Source: Actinomadura violacea
GTDB lineage: Bacteria; Actinomycetota; Actinomycetes; Streptosporangiales; Streptosporangiaceae
NCBI RefSeq assembly: GCF_017573465.1
Contig: NZ_JAGEPF010000024.1
Span: 1-64,000 of the forward strand
Direction: 5' to 3'
DNA: 64,000 nucleotides
Under the pieces are notes generated by a model. That model was not told the DNA's origin. It saw only the letters and a program-made list of their open reading frames with translations, and did not search any database. The number at the start of each line of letters is the position of its first letter. Within the stretch, counting starts at the first letter, position 1. The position numbers and the translations under genes were made by a program. Below, one piece after another: positions 1-7,676 of the stretch.

Positions 1-2
1 GC

Positions 3-152
3 CCCGCCGCTCGCCCGACGCCGGGGGCCCGCGAGGCCGCGGACGCCGCCCGGGCGGCCCTGGCCGCCGTGGCGGGCTCGCCGGCGGACCGGCTGCTGCG
101 CCGGTTCCTCGACGCGGTCGTCCGCCCCGCCGCCCCTGACGGTGCCCCCTGA
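3..152 (+). CDS. C-terminal end of an unidentified protein (partial)
   Basis: An open plus-strand frame enters from the left edge and stops with TGA at 150-152. The visible tail is about 49 residues, rich in Ala and Arg, ending DRLLRRFLDAVVRPAAPDGAP. The helical, charged composition looks like a genuine C-terminus, and the frame is followed directly by a strong hairpin (204-229) that would suit its terminator. No motif identifies a family, so I give no function. In DNA this GC-rich an open frame of 50 codons can be accidental, hence the low confidence. Confidence 0.35.
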   Translation, partial: PAARPTPGAREAADAARAALAAVAGSPADRLLRRFLDAVVRPAAPDGAP

Positions 153-203
153 CGGCCCCCTGACGGCGCCCCGCGCGGCGCCGGGAGACCGCCGTGCCCG
201 GAT

Positions 204-229
204 CCGCCCGCCCGCGACCGGGCGGGCGG
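204..229. terminator. GC-rich hairpin between convergent genes
   Basis: Perfect 11-bp stem (ccgcccgcccg at 204-214 pairs with 219-229) with a 4-base loop. It lies between the end of the left partial gene and the stop of the minus-strand CMD-like gene at 244. There is no T-run, as is common for actinomycete hairpin terminators, and it could serve both directions. Confidence 0.5.
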
Positions 230-243
230 TCCGGGCGGAACGG

Positions 244-729
244 TCAGTTCTCCAGGCCGGCGAACGCGCCCGGCTCGAAGGAACCGCCCTTCTGGCGGAC
301 GATCACGCCGAGCCGGTTCGCCGCGTTGATCATCGCGACGAGGTAGACGAGCGCCGCGATCTGGTCGTCGTCGTAGTGCTCGCGCACGAGCGCCCACGTC
401 GCGTCCGACACGCCCTCATGGGCGTCGGCGAGCCGGGTGCCCTCCTCGGCGAGCGCCAGCGCGGCCCGCTCCGCCCCGGTGAACACGGTGGACTCGCGCC
501 ACGCCGCGACCAGCGCGAGCCGCACCGCGGTCTCCCCCGCGGCCGCCGCCTCCTTGGTGTGGGCGTCCAGGCAATAGCCGCAGCCGTTGATCTGGCTGGC
601 CCGCGTCATCACCAGGTCCTGGACCGTCCGGGGCAGCGACGACTGCTGGATCGCCAGGCTGACGTTGAAGAACCGCTTGCCGATCTTGGCGCCGATGCCG
701 TTGGCCATCAGGTCGAACCGGGATTCCAT
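244..729 (-). CDS. Carboxymuconolactone decarboxylase / AhpD-like family protein
   Basis: 161 residues. The AhpD-type core is clear: residues around 48-60 read RASQINGCGYCLDAHTKEA, with the CxxC-xx-H redox/proton-relay motif (GCGYCLDAH) of the carboxymuconolactone decarboxylase superfamily. Such all-helical proteins act as thiol-dependent hydroperoxidases or decarboxylases; the substrate cannot be told. The start at 729 follows a GAGGAG ribosome site. The gene diverges from an ECF41-type sigma factor at 919. Linkage to a CMD, oxidoreductase or epimerase gene is the known hallmark of ECF41 sigma factors, whose main target is usually that neighbour. A matching promoter lies at 787-813, so the gene is very probably controlled by the adjacent sigma factor. 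Confidence 0.9.
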   Translation of the reverse strand: MESRFDLMANGIGAKIGKRFFNVSLAIQQSSLPRTVQDLVMTRASQINGCGYCLDAHTKEAAAAGETAVRLALVAAWRESTVFTGAERAALALAEEGTRLADAHEGVSDATWALVREHYDDDQIAALVYLVAMINAANRLGVIVRQKGGSFEPGAFAGLEN

Positions 730-786
730 GTCTTCTCCTCATCGCCGGGCCGCGCTCCTCGTCGCGCGGCGTCCCGATGCCATGAA

Positions 787-813
787 GATGCCGGCGCCCC
801 CGATCCTGTGACG
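787..813 (-). promoter_or_regulatory. ECF41-type promoter of the CMD gene
   Basis: On the minus strand the -35-like element CGTCACA (807-813) is followed after exactly 16 bases by CATC (787-790). This closely matches the known ECF41 consensus TGTCACA-N16-CGTC. It lies about 58 bases before the CMD start. The same arrangement faces the sigma factor gene at 848-874. A second copy of the CGTCACA heptamer at 823-829 has no matching -10 element. Confidence 0.65.
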
Positions 814-847
814 GCGCCGTCCTGTGACGTACGCCACCGGCCGCGGG

Positions 848-874
848 TGTCACAGGGCGGCCGCGGGCGGCATC
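848..874 (+). promoter_or_regulatory. ECF41-type autoregulatory promoter of the sigma gene
   Basis: TGTCACA at 848-854, a 16-base spacer, then CATC at 871-874. It matches the ECF41 -35 element exactly and three of four -10 bases. It sits 44 bases before the ATG at 919, so the sigma factor probably drives its own gene. The mirror-image promoter at 787-813 has the same spacer and the same CATC. Confidence 0.65.
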
Positions 875-918
875 CCATGCGCATGGCAGCCTTGACGACG
901 AGCGAACAGGAGCCGGCC

Positions 919-1833
919 ATGAGCGGACCCGCGGAACCGACGACCGGAGGCGGCCGGCCCGACCCCGCCACCGAGGCGTTCGTCGCCCACCGCAACCTGC
1001 TGTTCACCGTCGCCTACGAGATGCTCGGCTCCGCCGCCGACGCGGAGGACGTCCTCCAGGAGACGTGGCTGCGCTGGACCGGCGTCGACCTCGCCGGCGT
1101 CCGCGACCACCGCGCCTACCTCGTCCGGATCACCACCCGGCAGGCCCTCGGCCGGCTCCGCACGCTCCGCCGCCGCAAGGAGTCCTACGTCGGCCCGTGG
1201 CTGCCCGAGCCGCTGCTCACCGCCCCCGACGTCGCCGACGACGTCGAACTCGCCGACAGCCTCTCGATGGCGATGCTGCTGGTGCTGGAGACGCTCGCGC
1301 CGACCGAGCGGGCCGTGTTCGTGCTGCGCGAGGTGTTCGACCTGCCCTACGACGAGATCGCCGAGGCCGTCGGGAAGAACCCGGCCGCCGTCCGGCAGAT
1401 CGTCCGCCGGGCGCGGGCGCACGTCGCCGCGCGCCGCCCCCGCGGCGCCGTCACCGCGGACCAGACCCGGACCGCGCTCCGCGAGTTCCAGCGCGCGGTC
1501 GAGACCGGCGACCTCCAGCGGCTGCTGGACGTCCTCGCGCCCGACGTGGTGTTCCTCGGCGACGGCGGCGGGGTCGCGCAGGCCGCGCTGGAGCCCATCA
1601 CCGGAGCGGACCGGGTGGGGCCCATCGCCGTCGGGCTGTCCCGGTTCGGCGCGGCGGCGACGCTGCGCCCCGCGCACGTCAACGGCCATCCGGCGCTGGT
1701 GTTCCGGCTCGACGGCGAGATCGACACCGTCATCGCGGTCCGCGTCGACGACGGCCTCATCACCGGCCTGTACGCCGTCCGCAACCCCGAGAAGCTCTCC
1801 CGCATGGCGGAGGAGACCCCCGTCCTCCGCTGA
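919..1833 (+). CDS. ECF41-type RNA polymerase sigma factor with SnoaL-like tail (SigJ-like)
   Basis: 304 residues from the ATG at 919, chosen because GGAG sits 7 bases upstream and homology begins here; the frame is open further upstream without supporting features. Region 2 (about 17-85) reads HRNLLFTVAYEMLGSAADAEDVLQETWLRW. Region 4 (about 115-170) contains the helix-turn-helix PYDEIAEAVGKNPAAVRQIV. The last 125 residues form a SnoaL_2/NTF2-like domain, which in ECF41 proteins replaces an anti-sigma factor and tunes activity. The divergent CMD-like gene is the expected target. Autoregulation is supported by the promoter at 848-874. The family could also be called SigJ-like. Confidence 0.92.
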   Translation: MSGPAEPTTGGGRPDPATEAFVAHRNLLFTVAYEMLGSAADAEDVLQETWLRWTGVDLAGVRDHRAYLVRITTRQALGRLRTLRRRKESYVGPWLPEPLLTAPDVADDVELADSLSMAMLLVLETLAPTERAVFVLREVFDLPYDEIAEAVGKNPAAVRQIVRRARAHVAARRPRGAVTADQTRTALREFQRAVETGDLQRLLDVLAPDVVFLGDGGGVAQAALEPITGADRVGPIAVGLSRFGAAATLRPAHVNGHPALVFRLDGEIDTVIAVRVDDGLITGLYAVRNPEKLSRMAEETPVLR

Positions 1834-1850
1834 CCGCCGCCCGGACGGGG

Positions 1851-2279
1851 TCAGCTCGCGCGGACCGAGCCGTCGGCCGCCACGGTGACGCGCCCCTGGC
1901 GGGCGATCGTGTCGCAGCCCTTCGCGGCGATGCGGTGCGCCCTGGCGGACACGGTCCGGTCGACCAGCGCGGACCCGTCCGCGGCCGCCACGACGACCCG
2001 GATCCGCAACGGAGCGCCGTGATACGGCACCGTGATCCCCTGCGGTTCGGGCGGCTTCGCGGTGAGCGGGACGCACCGGCTCCCCACGCACAGCCGCCGG
2101 GCCCGCGGGTGGGCCGCGGCGAACGGCGCCGCGTCGATCGTGATGCCGTCGTGCCCGCGGATCATCGGGCACGCCCGGCCGCCCCCGCCCCCGCCTCCGC
2201 CGCAGCCGGCGGCGAGGGCGAGGGCGAGACCGGCCGGCACCAGCGCACCGCGCGCCCGCCGGTGCCCGGTCAGGGCCAC
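1851..2279 (-). CDS. Secreted lipoprotein of unknown function
   Basis: About 142 residues from a GTG at 2279 that overlaps the stop of the upstream sedolisin gene by 10 bases, suggesting coupling. The N-terminus has Arg residues, a hydrophobic stretch (ALVPAGLALALAAGC) and a lipobox with Cys at about 26, then a Gly run. The mature part carries four more cysteines (RACPM, LCVGSRC, KGCDT), which could form two disulfides, and a beta-rich C-terminus (RVVVAAADGSALVDRTV). No family is recognised. Being downstream of two proteases, it might be an accessory or inhibitor, but that is only a guess from position. The start is moderately certain. Confidence 0.65.
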   Translation of the reverse strand: MALTGHRRARGALVPAGLALALAAGCGGGGGGGGRACPMIRGHDGITIDAAPFAAAHPRARRLCVGSRCVPLTAKPPEPQGITVPYHGAPLRIRVVVAAADGSALVDRTVSARAHRIAAKGCDTIARQGRVTVAADGSVRAS

Positions 2280-3535
2280 CAGGGGTACCCCGGCGTCGCG
2301 ACGAACGCGCCGATGCCGTTCGGCGTCCCGTTCCCCGTCGGCCCGTCGTAGCCCGGCCCGGCCTGGCAGGCGTAGGACGGGGTGCACGGGTCCCACGAGT
2401 TGCGGCCCGCCACGATGTCGTTGAGCTGGTCCGCGTGCTTGTAGACGGAGTAGGCCGGGTCGGTGCCGTCCGAGGCGGGCGGCCCGGCCAGCGCGTACAC
2501 CGACGCGATGATCGGCGACGACGCGCTGGTACCGCCGTAGACGCCCCAGCCGTTGGTGGCGCCATAGGTGTCGTAGACGGCGACGCCCGTCTCGGGGTCC
2601 GCGACGGCCGACACGTCCGTGACCATCCGGTGCGAGCAGCCGGGGTCGGTCTGCCACGGCGGTCTCGGCTGCTCGTACTTCGAGCAGCCCGAACCCGTCC
2701 CGGACCAGGTGATCTCGTCCCAGCCCCGGGCGTTGGCGGCGGGCAGCAGGGACGTCCCGCCCACCGCGATCACGTAGGGGTCGGCGGCGGGGAACTCGAC
2801 CTCCAGGCCGCTGTCGCCCGCCGACGCCGTCACCGCGATGCCCTCGGCCACGTAGTCGGCGTTGCGGTCGGGCGATGACGACGACTCCGTCGAACCGTAG
2901 CTGTTGGAGATGTACTTCGCCCCCGTCAGCCACGACGTGGCGGCGGTGCTCACCGCGCCGGCGAGGTCGTCGTTGGAGTTGGAGTCCGCCTCGACGAGCG
3001 CGATGTGGCAGTTCGGGCAGATCGCGGACACCATGTCGAGGTCGAGGGCGATCTCCCCGGACCAGCCGCGGTCGGGGTCGGGGTAGTCCTTCGTATCGCC
3101 GCGCTGGTTGTACTTGCGGAAGCAGCCGTTCGCGGTGGTGCACGGCGGGAGCCCGTAGAAGGACCGGTAGGCGGCGAGGTCGGATTCGGCGTGCGGGTCG
3201 TCGTAGGCGTCGACGATCGCGACCGTCTGGCCCTTGCCGTTCGTCTTCGACGGCAGGTTGTAGGCGTCCTGGAGCTCACTCGGCCCGTATCCGTCGGCCA
3301 CGACGCCCTTCAGCCCGGCCTTTCCTCCGAGATCGGTGCGCCTGAGCGCGAGGCAGGAGGATCGGCCGTGCTGCGGTGGCCACGCGCACGTCCGCTCGAC
3401 GCCGCCCGGCGACGGTCCGCCCGCTGACGGTCCGTCCGCCACCGCCGGCGGTACGGGAAGGAGTGCCGCGAGGCAGAGCGACGCGGCGATGGACAGGATC
3501 GTTCGGAGGACCCGTGCAGGGGGGAGCACTGTCAT
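2270..3535 (-). CDS. Sedolisin-type (S53) secreted serine protease
   Basis: 421 residues with an N-terminal signal peptide (hydrophobic about 9-33, ending AVADG). S53 catalytic residues are visible: Glu161 and Asp165 in GWSGEIALDLDM, oxyanion Asp241 in TASAGDSG, and nucleophile Ser337 in GGTSASSP. Sedolisins are acid-active subtilisin-fold carboxyl-serine endopeptidases. The usual long activation pro-domain (roughly 150-200 residues) is missing or very short here: the catalytic core starts around residue 85 (GPSELQDAYNLPS). Six or more cysteines suggest disulfides in an exported protein. The downstream lipoprotein gene overlaps its stop. Family assignment is firm; the substrate is unknown. 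Confidence 0.9.
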   Translation of the reverse strand: MTVLPPARVLRTILSIAASLCLAALLPVPPAVADGPSAGGPSPGGVERTCAWPPQHGRSSCLALRRTDLGGKAGLKGVVADGYGPSELQDAYNLPSKTNGKGQTVAIVDAYDDPHAESDLAAYRSFYGLPPCTTANGCFRKYNQRGDTKDYPDPDRGWSGEIALDLDMVSAICPNCHIALVEADSNSNDDLAGAVSTAATSWLTGAKYISNSYGSTESSSSPDRNADYVAEGIAVTASAGDSGLEVEFPAADPYVIAVGGTSLLPAANARGWDEITWSGTGSGCSKYEQPRPPWQTDPGCSHRMVTDVSAVADPETGVAVYDTYGATNGWGVYGGTSASSPIIASVYALAGPPASDGTDPAYSVYKHADQLNDIVAGRNSWDPCTPSYACQAGPGYDGPTGNGTPNGIGAFVATPGYPWWP

Positions 3536-3580
3536 CTGTGGCTTCCTCAGAGTCGGAACGACGTGCCGTGGGGATCTCCG

Positions 3581-5128
3581 TCAGCCCGCCGAGACGGGAC
3601 CCGTCACCTCGACCGTCGGCACGGTCGACGCCTGGTCGACGACCTTCTGGTAGACGTCCTGCTGCTGCATGTAGGCGAGGATCTGGGCGCGGTTCATGCC
3701 GAGCGTCTGGGAGAGGACCGCGTCGTAGAGGTTCAGGGCCGCGTTGCTCTCGTCCGGGGTCAGGACCGGCTCGCCCACCCCGTACGCTCCGCTCATCCCG
3801 AGGATGATGTTCAGGACGTCGCTGAGGTTCCCGTCGGTGACCGTCACCGTCGAGTCCGGGTCGGCCAGGACGCCGGCGAGCAGGTCGTGGTAGCGGTCGT
3901 AGTACGACAGGGCGTAGGACTGCGCGTCCGCGTCGGCCGTCTTGCCCTGCAGCCGGTCGATGACGACCTGCGAGTTCTGGTACAGCACGGAGATCAGCAG
4001 GTTCCCGGTGAGGCTCTGCGAGAAGAACTCGTCGCGCGCCTTGCTGGTCAGCGGGTTGTCGTCGACGAGGGGCAGGTCGTAGTAGCCGCCGACCGCGCCG
4101 AGGATCGGGCAGTCGACGCGCGGCTTCACCACGAACGTCATCCCGTCGCCGCCCTGGCAGGCGATCGCCCCCGAGTCGCCGGGCAGGTTGAACGCCTGCG
4201 TCCAGATGAGGTCGGACAGCACCCGGACGTCGCTGCGGTCCTGCTTCGCGGAGAAGTCGATCTTCACCTGTGCGGCGAGGGCGTCCACGGTGCTGGACGA
4301 GTAGCCGCTGGCCCGCCCGACCTTCTCGAGGTGCATCCCGATCGTCGCGGCGACCGTGCAGGGGGAGGACGAGGTCGCGGGCAGCAGGCTCACCTTCAGC
4401 TGCTGCAGCACGTGCCCGATCGGGGTGAGGAAGCAGTTGGTGCCCGCGTCGCCCGCCACGACCATCCCGACCACCGGGTGGGACGCCGAGATCGGCGCCA
4501 TCAGCCCGTGCGCCACGTCCTGGCCGTAGGCGCTCTGGTCGTCGAGCTGCGCGATGGCCGCGTCCACGAGGTTGTCGGTGGCGGTCGTGCTGACCGCGAC
4601 GGACCGCTTGAGCTTGGCGACCGTCTCCGCCGTCCCGCCCGCGTCGGCCGTGGCGGGCTGGGCGATGGCCTCCCCCTTCGCCCCGGCGCTCATCCGCCCC
4701 ACGACGTGGTTGGACGACAGGATGTTGATGGTGCCGTCGGTGTCGTCGCGGACGAAGCAGCCGATCGACCCCGCCACGGAGCCGTGCGTGTTGGAGATCC
4801 CGCCGCCCTGCAGCGGCGGGCGGAGGCGGTCGGGGATGGGGCCGCTGGCCCGGCCGTGCCGGGCGAGGCGCCCCACCTCGACGACGTCGACACCGACGGA
4901 CGCGCCGTCCACGCCGATCGTCTTCGGCAGCAGCCGGCGCCGGGACACGAAACCCTCGCCGAGCTTCTTCACCACCATGGCGACGACGACGGGCTCATCG
5001 AGCACCGCCCCCGCCCTGCGGCGGCGGCCGATCGCGCAGCCGGTGAAATTCGGGTCGTCGAAATGGCGGTCGAAGAGGTCGCGCCTGGCGCGTTCCAGTG
5101 TCGCCGGCGAATGCGCGTCCAACGTCAT
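3581..5128 (-). CDS. Trypsin-like serine protease-fold protein
   Basis: 515 residues with no signal peptide. Chymotrypsin-fold catalytic signatures are spaced as expected: His141 in ILSSNHVVG, probable Asp189 in TDNLVDAAIA, and Ser319 in LPGDSGAI. Eight cysteines follow no obvious zinc pattern. The N-terminal 110 residues (VVVAMVVKKLGEGFV) and the last 190 residues (helical, with LGMNRAQILAYMQQQDVYQK) are extra to the protease core. The layout resembles trypsin-like proteins of the plant NAL1 type, known to me only as a general fold match. It lies 45 bases upstream of the sedolisin gene. Lack of a signal peptide makes it either cytoplasmic or exported by another route. Confidence 0.7.
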   Translation of the reverse strand: MTLDAHSPATLERARRDLFDRHFDDPNFTGCAIGRRRRAGAVLDEPVVVAMVVKKLGEGFVSRRRLLPKTIGVDGASVGVDVVEVGRLARHGRASGPIPDRLRPPLQGGGISNTHGSVAGSIGCFVRDDTDGTINILSSNHVVGRMSAGAKGEAIAQPATADAGGTAETVAKLKRSVAVSTTATDNLVDAAIAQLDDQSAYGQDVAHGLMAPISASHPVVGMVVAGDAGTNCFLTPIGHVLQQLKVSLLPATSSSPCTVAATIGMHLEKVGRASGYSSSTVDALAAQVKIDFSAKQDRSDVRVLSDLIWTQAFNLPGDSGAIACQGGDGMTFVVKPRVDCPILGAVGGYYDLPLVDDNPLTSKARDEFFSQSLTGNLLISVLYQNSQVVIDRLQGKTADADAQSYALSYYDRYHDLLAGVLADPDSTVTVTDGNLSDVLNIILGMSGAYGVGEPVLTPDESNAALNLYDAVLSQTLGMNRAQILAYMQQQDVYQKVVDQASTVPTVEVTGPVSAG

Positions 5129-5161
5129 GGGTCTCCCTTTGTTCGGCTCGGCTTGTTCGGC

Positions 5162-5713
5162 TCAGCCCTGGACCGTCGGCCGGATTCCGTTGCGGTGCAG
5201 GCGGGCGAGCATTCCGAGCCAGGCGTCCGCGGCTTCGTCGGAACCCGGGTCGAAACGGCGGGACACCGTGGCGACCGCGAGCGCGGTGAGCGCGGTCAGC
5301 GGTTTCCTGCGGTCCGCGTCGGCGGCGGCCGCGCCGAGGTCGGCGAGCAGCGCCGCCCCGCTCTTGCGGTGCGCGCCGCGGGCGACGAGGTCCTCCGCGG
5401 CGGTCCGCACGGGCGTGAGCCGGGCGGCGTCCAGCTTCGCGGCGGCGGCCCGCAGACGGGGCTCGGTGGCCCGGCGGACGGCCGGGCCGGGTTCGCCGTA
5501 GGCCGGGAACGGGACGGGATAGACCGCGCCGATCCGCGCGACGGCCAGCACAGCCGCCGTCTGGTCGGTGGTCAGGGCGGCGCCGTCGCCGCCGGCCGGG
5601 CCCTCGGCGGCGCCGGCCGGCGCCGTCCCGACGAGCACGGCGGAGACGGCGGTCCCGCCGGCGACGAGGAAGACGCGGCGGGTCGTGGCTGGGGACGTCG
5701 GGTCGGGTTCCAT
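5162..5713 (-). CDS. Tat-signal exported protein of unknown function
   Basis: 183 residues. The N-terminus PATTRRVFLVAGGTAVSAVLVGTAPAG holds a twin-arginine (RR-V-F-L) motif, hydrophobic core and AxA cleavage region, so export as a folded protein by the Tat system is likely. The rest is an all-helical, Ala/Arg/Asp-rich domain without recognisable catalytic residues. It is the first gene of the minus-strand run with the two proteases and lipoprotein, 33 bases upstream of the trypsin-like gene, and may be co-transcribed. I do not recognise a family. Confidence 0.7.
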   Translation of the reverse strand: MEPDPTSPATTRRVFLVAGGTAVSAVLVGTAPAGAAEGPAGGDGAALTTDQTAAVLAVARIGAVYPVPFPAYGEPGPAVRRATEPRLRAAAAKLDAARLTPVRTAAEDLVARGAHRKSGAALLADLGAAAADADRRKPLTALTALAVATVSRRFDPGSDEAADAWLGMLARLHRNGIRPTVQG

Positions 5714-6169
5714 GGCAGCCTCCGGAAACGGCGCATGGCCGTGTGTCAGCGGAAAGGCGGGCAGATCCGGGTCGCGGGACGGCTGGTCCGTCCCGGGCCG
5801 GCGACGATGGGAGAGGGAGCGATCGAAAGCCGATTCAAAATCAGTTGATCAGCTCTGTCAACGGTGCGGCCGGACCTGGACTCGCGCCCGGTATCGGCGC
5901 CGGGCGGAAAGGCGGCGAATTTTTGCGCACCGGAGCGGAATTCGACCGGGGCCATTCGCGGAAGTCATCGCGATGTGCGTGTTTCCGGCGGTGGCACGGG
6001 GGTCACTATCCGCGCCGGGACGGATGCCTCGGATTCCGGCCGGCCGCCCATCGGGGGGCGCCCTCGGCGGCACTCCGCGCGGGCGCCGGCCTGCTGAGCG
6101 GGAGGCGCGGGGGCGCGGGCGCGGTTAGGCTGGCGCTGCCTCCTTCCGACACCGCCAGAACGGAGATCG
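5714..6169. other. 456-base divergent intergenic region
   Basis: This non-coding stretch separates the divergent Tat-protein and TetR genes. It is more AT-rich than its surroundings around 5830-5960 (runs such as ttcaaaat and gaatttttgcg), as expected for promoters. A GTTGA-N9-TCAAC dyad at 5844-5862 is the only clear symmetric element and could be an operator. No RNA gene or convincing short ORF was seen. Confidence 0.45.
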
Positions 6170-6802
6170 ATGAGCGGCCGGAACCCCGCCCCCCGCCGCA
6201 GCTACGGTGGCCGCTCCGCCGAGGAGCGCCGCGCCGACCGGCGGGAGCGGCTCCTCGGCGCCGGCCTCGAACTGTTCGGCACCCGCGGCTACGCGGCGAC
6301 CTCCATCGAGCGGCTCTGCGCCACCGCCAGCGTGTCCACCCGCAACTTCTACGAGGAGTTCGCCGGACGCGAGGAACTGCTCACCGCCCTGCACCGCGGC
6401 ATCAACGAGCGCGCCCGCGCCGCCCTCGACACCGCCTACGCCGAGGCCGCCGGCGAGCCCCTGCCCGTCCGCGTCGAACGCGCCGTCCGCGCGTTCGTCA
6501 CCGTCACCGCCAGCGACCCGCGCTGGGCGCGCATCGCGTTCGTCGAGGTCATCGGGGTCAGCCCCGCCCTCGAACGGCACCGGCTGCAGTGGCGCGCGCA
6601 CTGGGAGGAGGCGATGCTCGTAATGATCCGGGAGGCCGTCGAGCGCGGCGAGGCCGCCGACCGCGACTACCGCCTCACCGTCATCGCGATCATCGGGGCC
6701 GCCAACAACCTCGTCCACCACTGGTCCGCCCGCGACCAGACGATCCCGCTGGACGACATCAGCCGGGAGCTGGCGCACCTGATCCTGTCGGCGGTCAGAT
6801 GA
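6170..6802 (+). CDS. TetR-family transcriptional regulator
   Basis: 210 residues from ATG 6170 (GGAG 5 bases upstream). The DNA-binding domain (about 18-75) has the TetR pattern RRERLLGAGLELFGTRGYAA, TSIERLCATASVSTRNFYEEF and GREELLTAL. The C-terminal part is a helical ligand-binding and dimerisation domain. The gene converges on the glycosyltransferase gene, overlapping its end by 8 bases, and diverges from the Tat-protein gene. Its target is not obvious; the 456-base upstream region, with a dyad at 5844-5862, is the natural place for an operator. Ligand unknown. Confidence 0.9.
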   Translation: MSGRNPAPRRSYGGRSAEERRADRRERLLGAGLELFGTRGYAATSIERLCATASVSTRNFYEEFAGREELLTALHRGINERARAALDTAYAEAAGEPLPVRVERAVRAFVTVTASDPRWARIAFVEVIGVSPALERHRLQWRAHWEEAMLVMIREAVERGEAADRDYRLTVIAIIGAANNLVHHWSARDQTIPLDDISRELAHLILSAVR

Positions 6803-7676
6803 TGGGCGGGCGGCCCGTCCTCGTCATGCGCCAGGCGGTGCGGTAGGAGATCGGCCGGCGCGGACCGGCCGGCTTGCGCCAGCCCTCCAGGAAGCCCTTG
6901 AACCAGGGCTTCAGGGCGCTCGGCTTGCGCTCGCGCATCAGCGTCATGCCGACCCACACCGCGAGGTAGGTGAACGCCAGCGGCCACGGCAGGTTCCGGC
7001 GCGCCAGCCACACGCGGTTGCGCGCGTTGTACCGATAGAACATCTCGTGCCGCGTCGGCAGCACCGCCGGGTGGAACATCACCGCCGACGAGTCGTACAC
7101 GATGTGGTAGCCGGCGTTGAGGATCTGCCACGCGAGGTCGGTCTCCTCGTGCGCGTAGAAGAAGTCCTCCGGCAGGCCGCCGCCCGCGTCGAACGCGGCG
7201 CGGCGGATCGCGCAGGCGCCGCCGAGGAACGTCGTGACCTCCGAGGAGCGCTCGGGGTCGCCCGCGCGCAGCCGCGGCACGTGCCGCCGCTCGCCGCGCC
7301 CGCCCTCCGGGTCGCGGACCCGGAACGACATGACGCCGAGCCCCGGATCGGCGGCGAACCGGTCCCGCAGGTAGGTGCCGAGGCGGTTGGAGCGGTAGAA
7401 GCCGTCGTCGTCGAGGAACACCACCACGTCGCCGCAGGACGCCTCGACGCCGCGGTTGCGGCCCGCCGGGATGCCGACGTTCGTCGGCAGGCTGATCGTC
7501 TTGACGCGCTCGTCGTCGAACGGCGGGATCCCGGCCCGGTCGCCGACCGGGTCGACGCCGTTGCCGACGAGGACGACCTCGACGTCCGCGTGCTCCTGCT
7601 CCAGCGCGCTGCGGACGGCGCGGGCCAGCTCCTCCGGGCGGTTGCCCATGGTGAGGACGACGACGCTGAGTTTCAC
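6795..7676 (-). CDS. Family 2 glycosyltransferase
   Basis: 293 residues from GTG 7676, which overlaps the upstream stop as GTGA. GT-A fold with LSVVVLTMGNRPEELARAV at the N-terminus, the metal-binding DDD motif in VVFLDDDGF (89-91), and the acceptor/base region FFYAHEETDLAWQI near 172-184. A hydrophobic segment around 225-250 (LPWPLAFTYLAVWVGM) suggests membrane attachment. It is the last gene of a tightly coupled minus-strand operon (7673-11841) with CDP-alcohol and nucleotidyl transferases. It probably adds a sugar to a lipid- or polyol-phosphate acceptor of a cell-envelope glycopolymer. Donor and acceptor cannot be read from the sequence. Confidence 0.88.
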   Translation of the reverse strand: MKLSVVVLTMGNRPEELARAVRSALEQEHADVEVVLVGNGVDPVGDRAGIPPFDDERVKTISLPTNVGIPAGRNRGVEASCGDVVVFLDDDGFYRSNRLGTYLRDRFAADPGLGVMSFRVRDPEGGRGERRHVPRLRAGDPERSSEVTTFLGGACAIRRAAFDAGGGLPEDFFYAHEETDLAWQILNAGYHIVYDSSAVMFHPAVLPTRHEMFYRYNARNRVWLARRNLPWPLAFTYLAVWVGMTLMRERKPSALKPWFKGFLEGWRKPAGPRRPISYRTAWRMTRTGRPPII

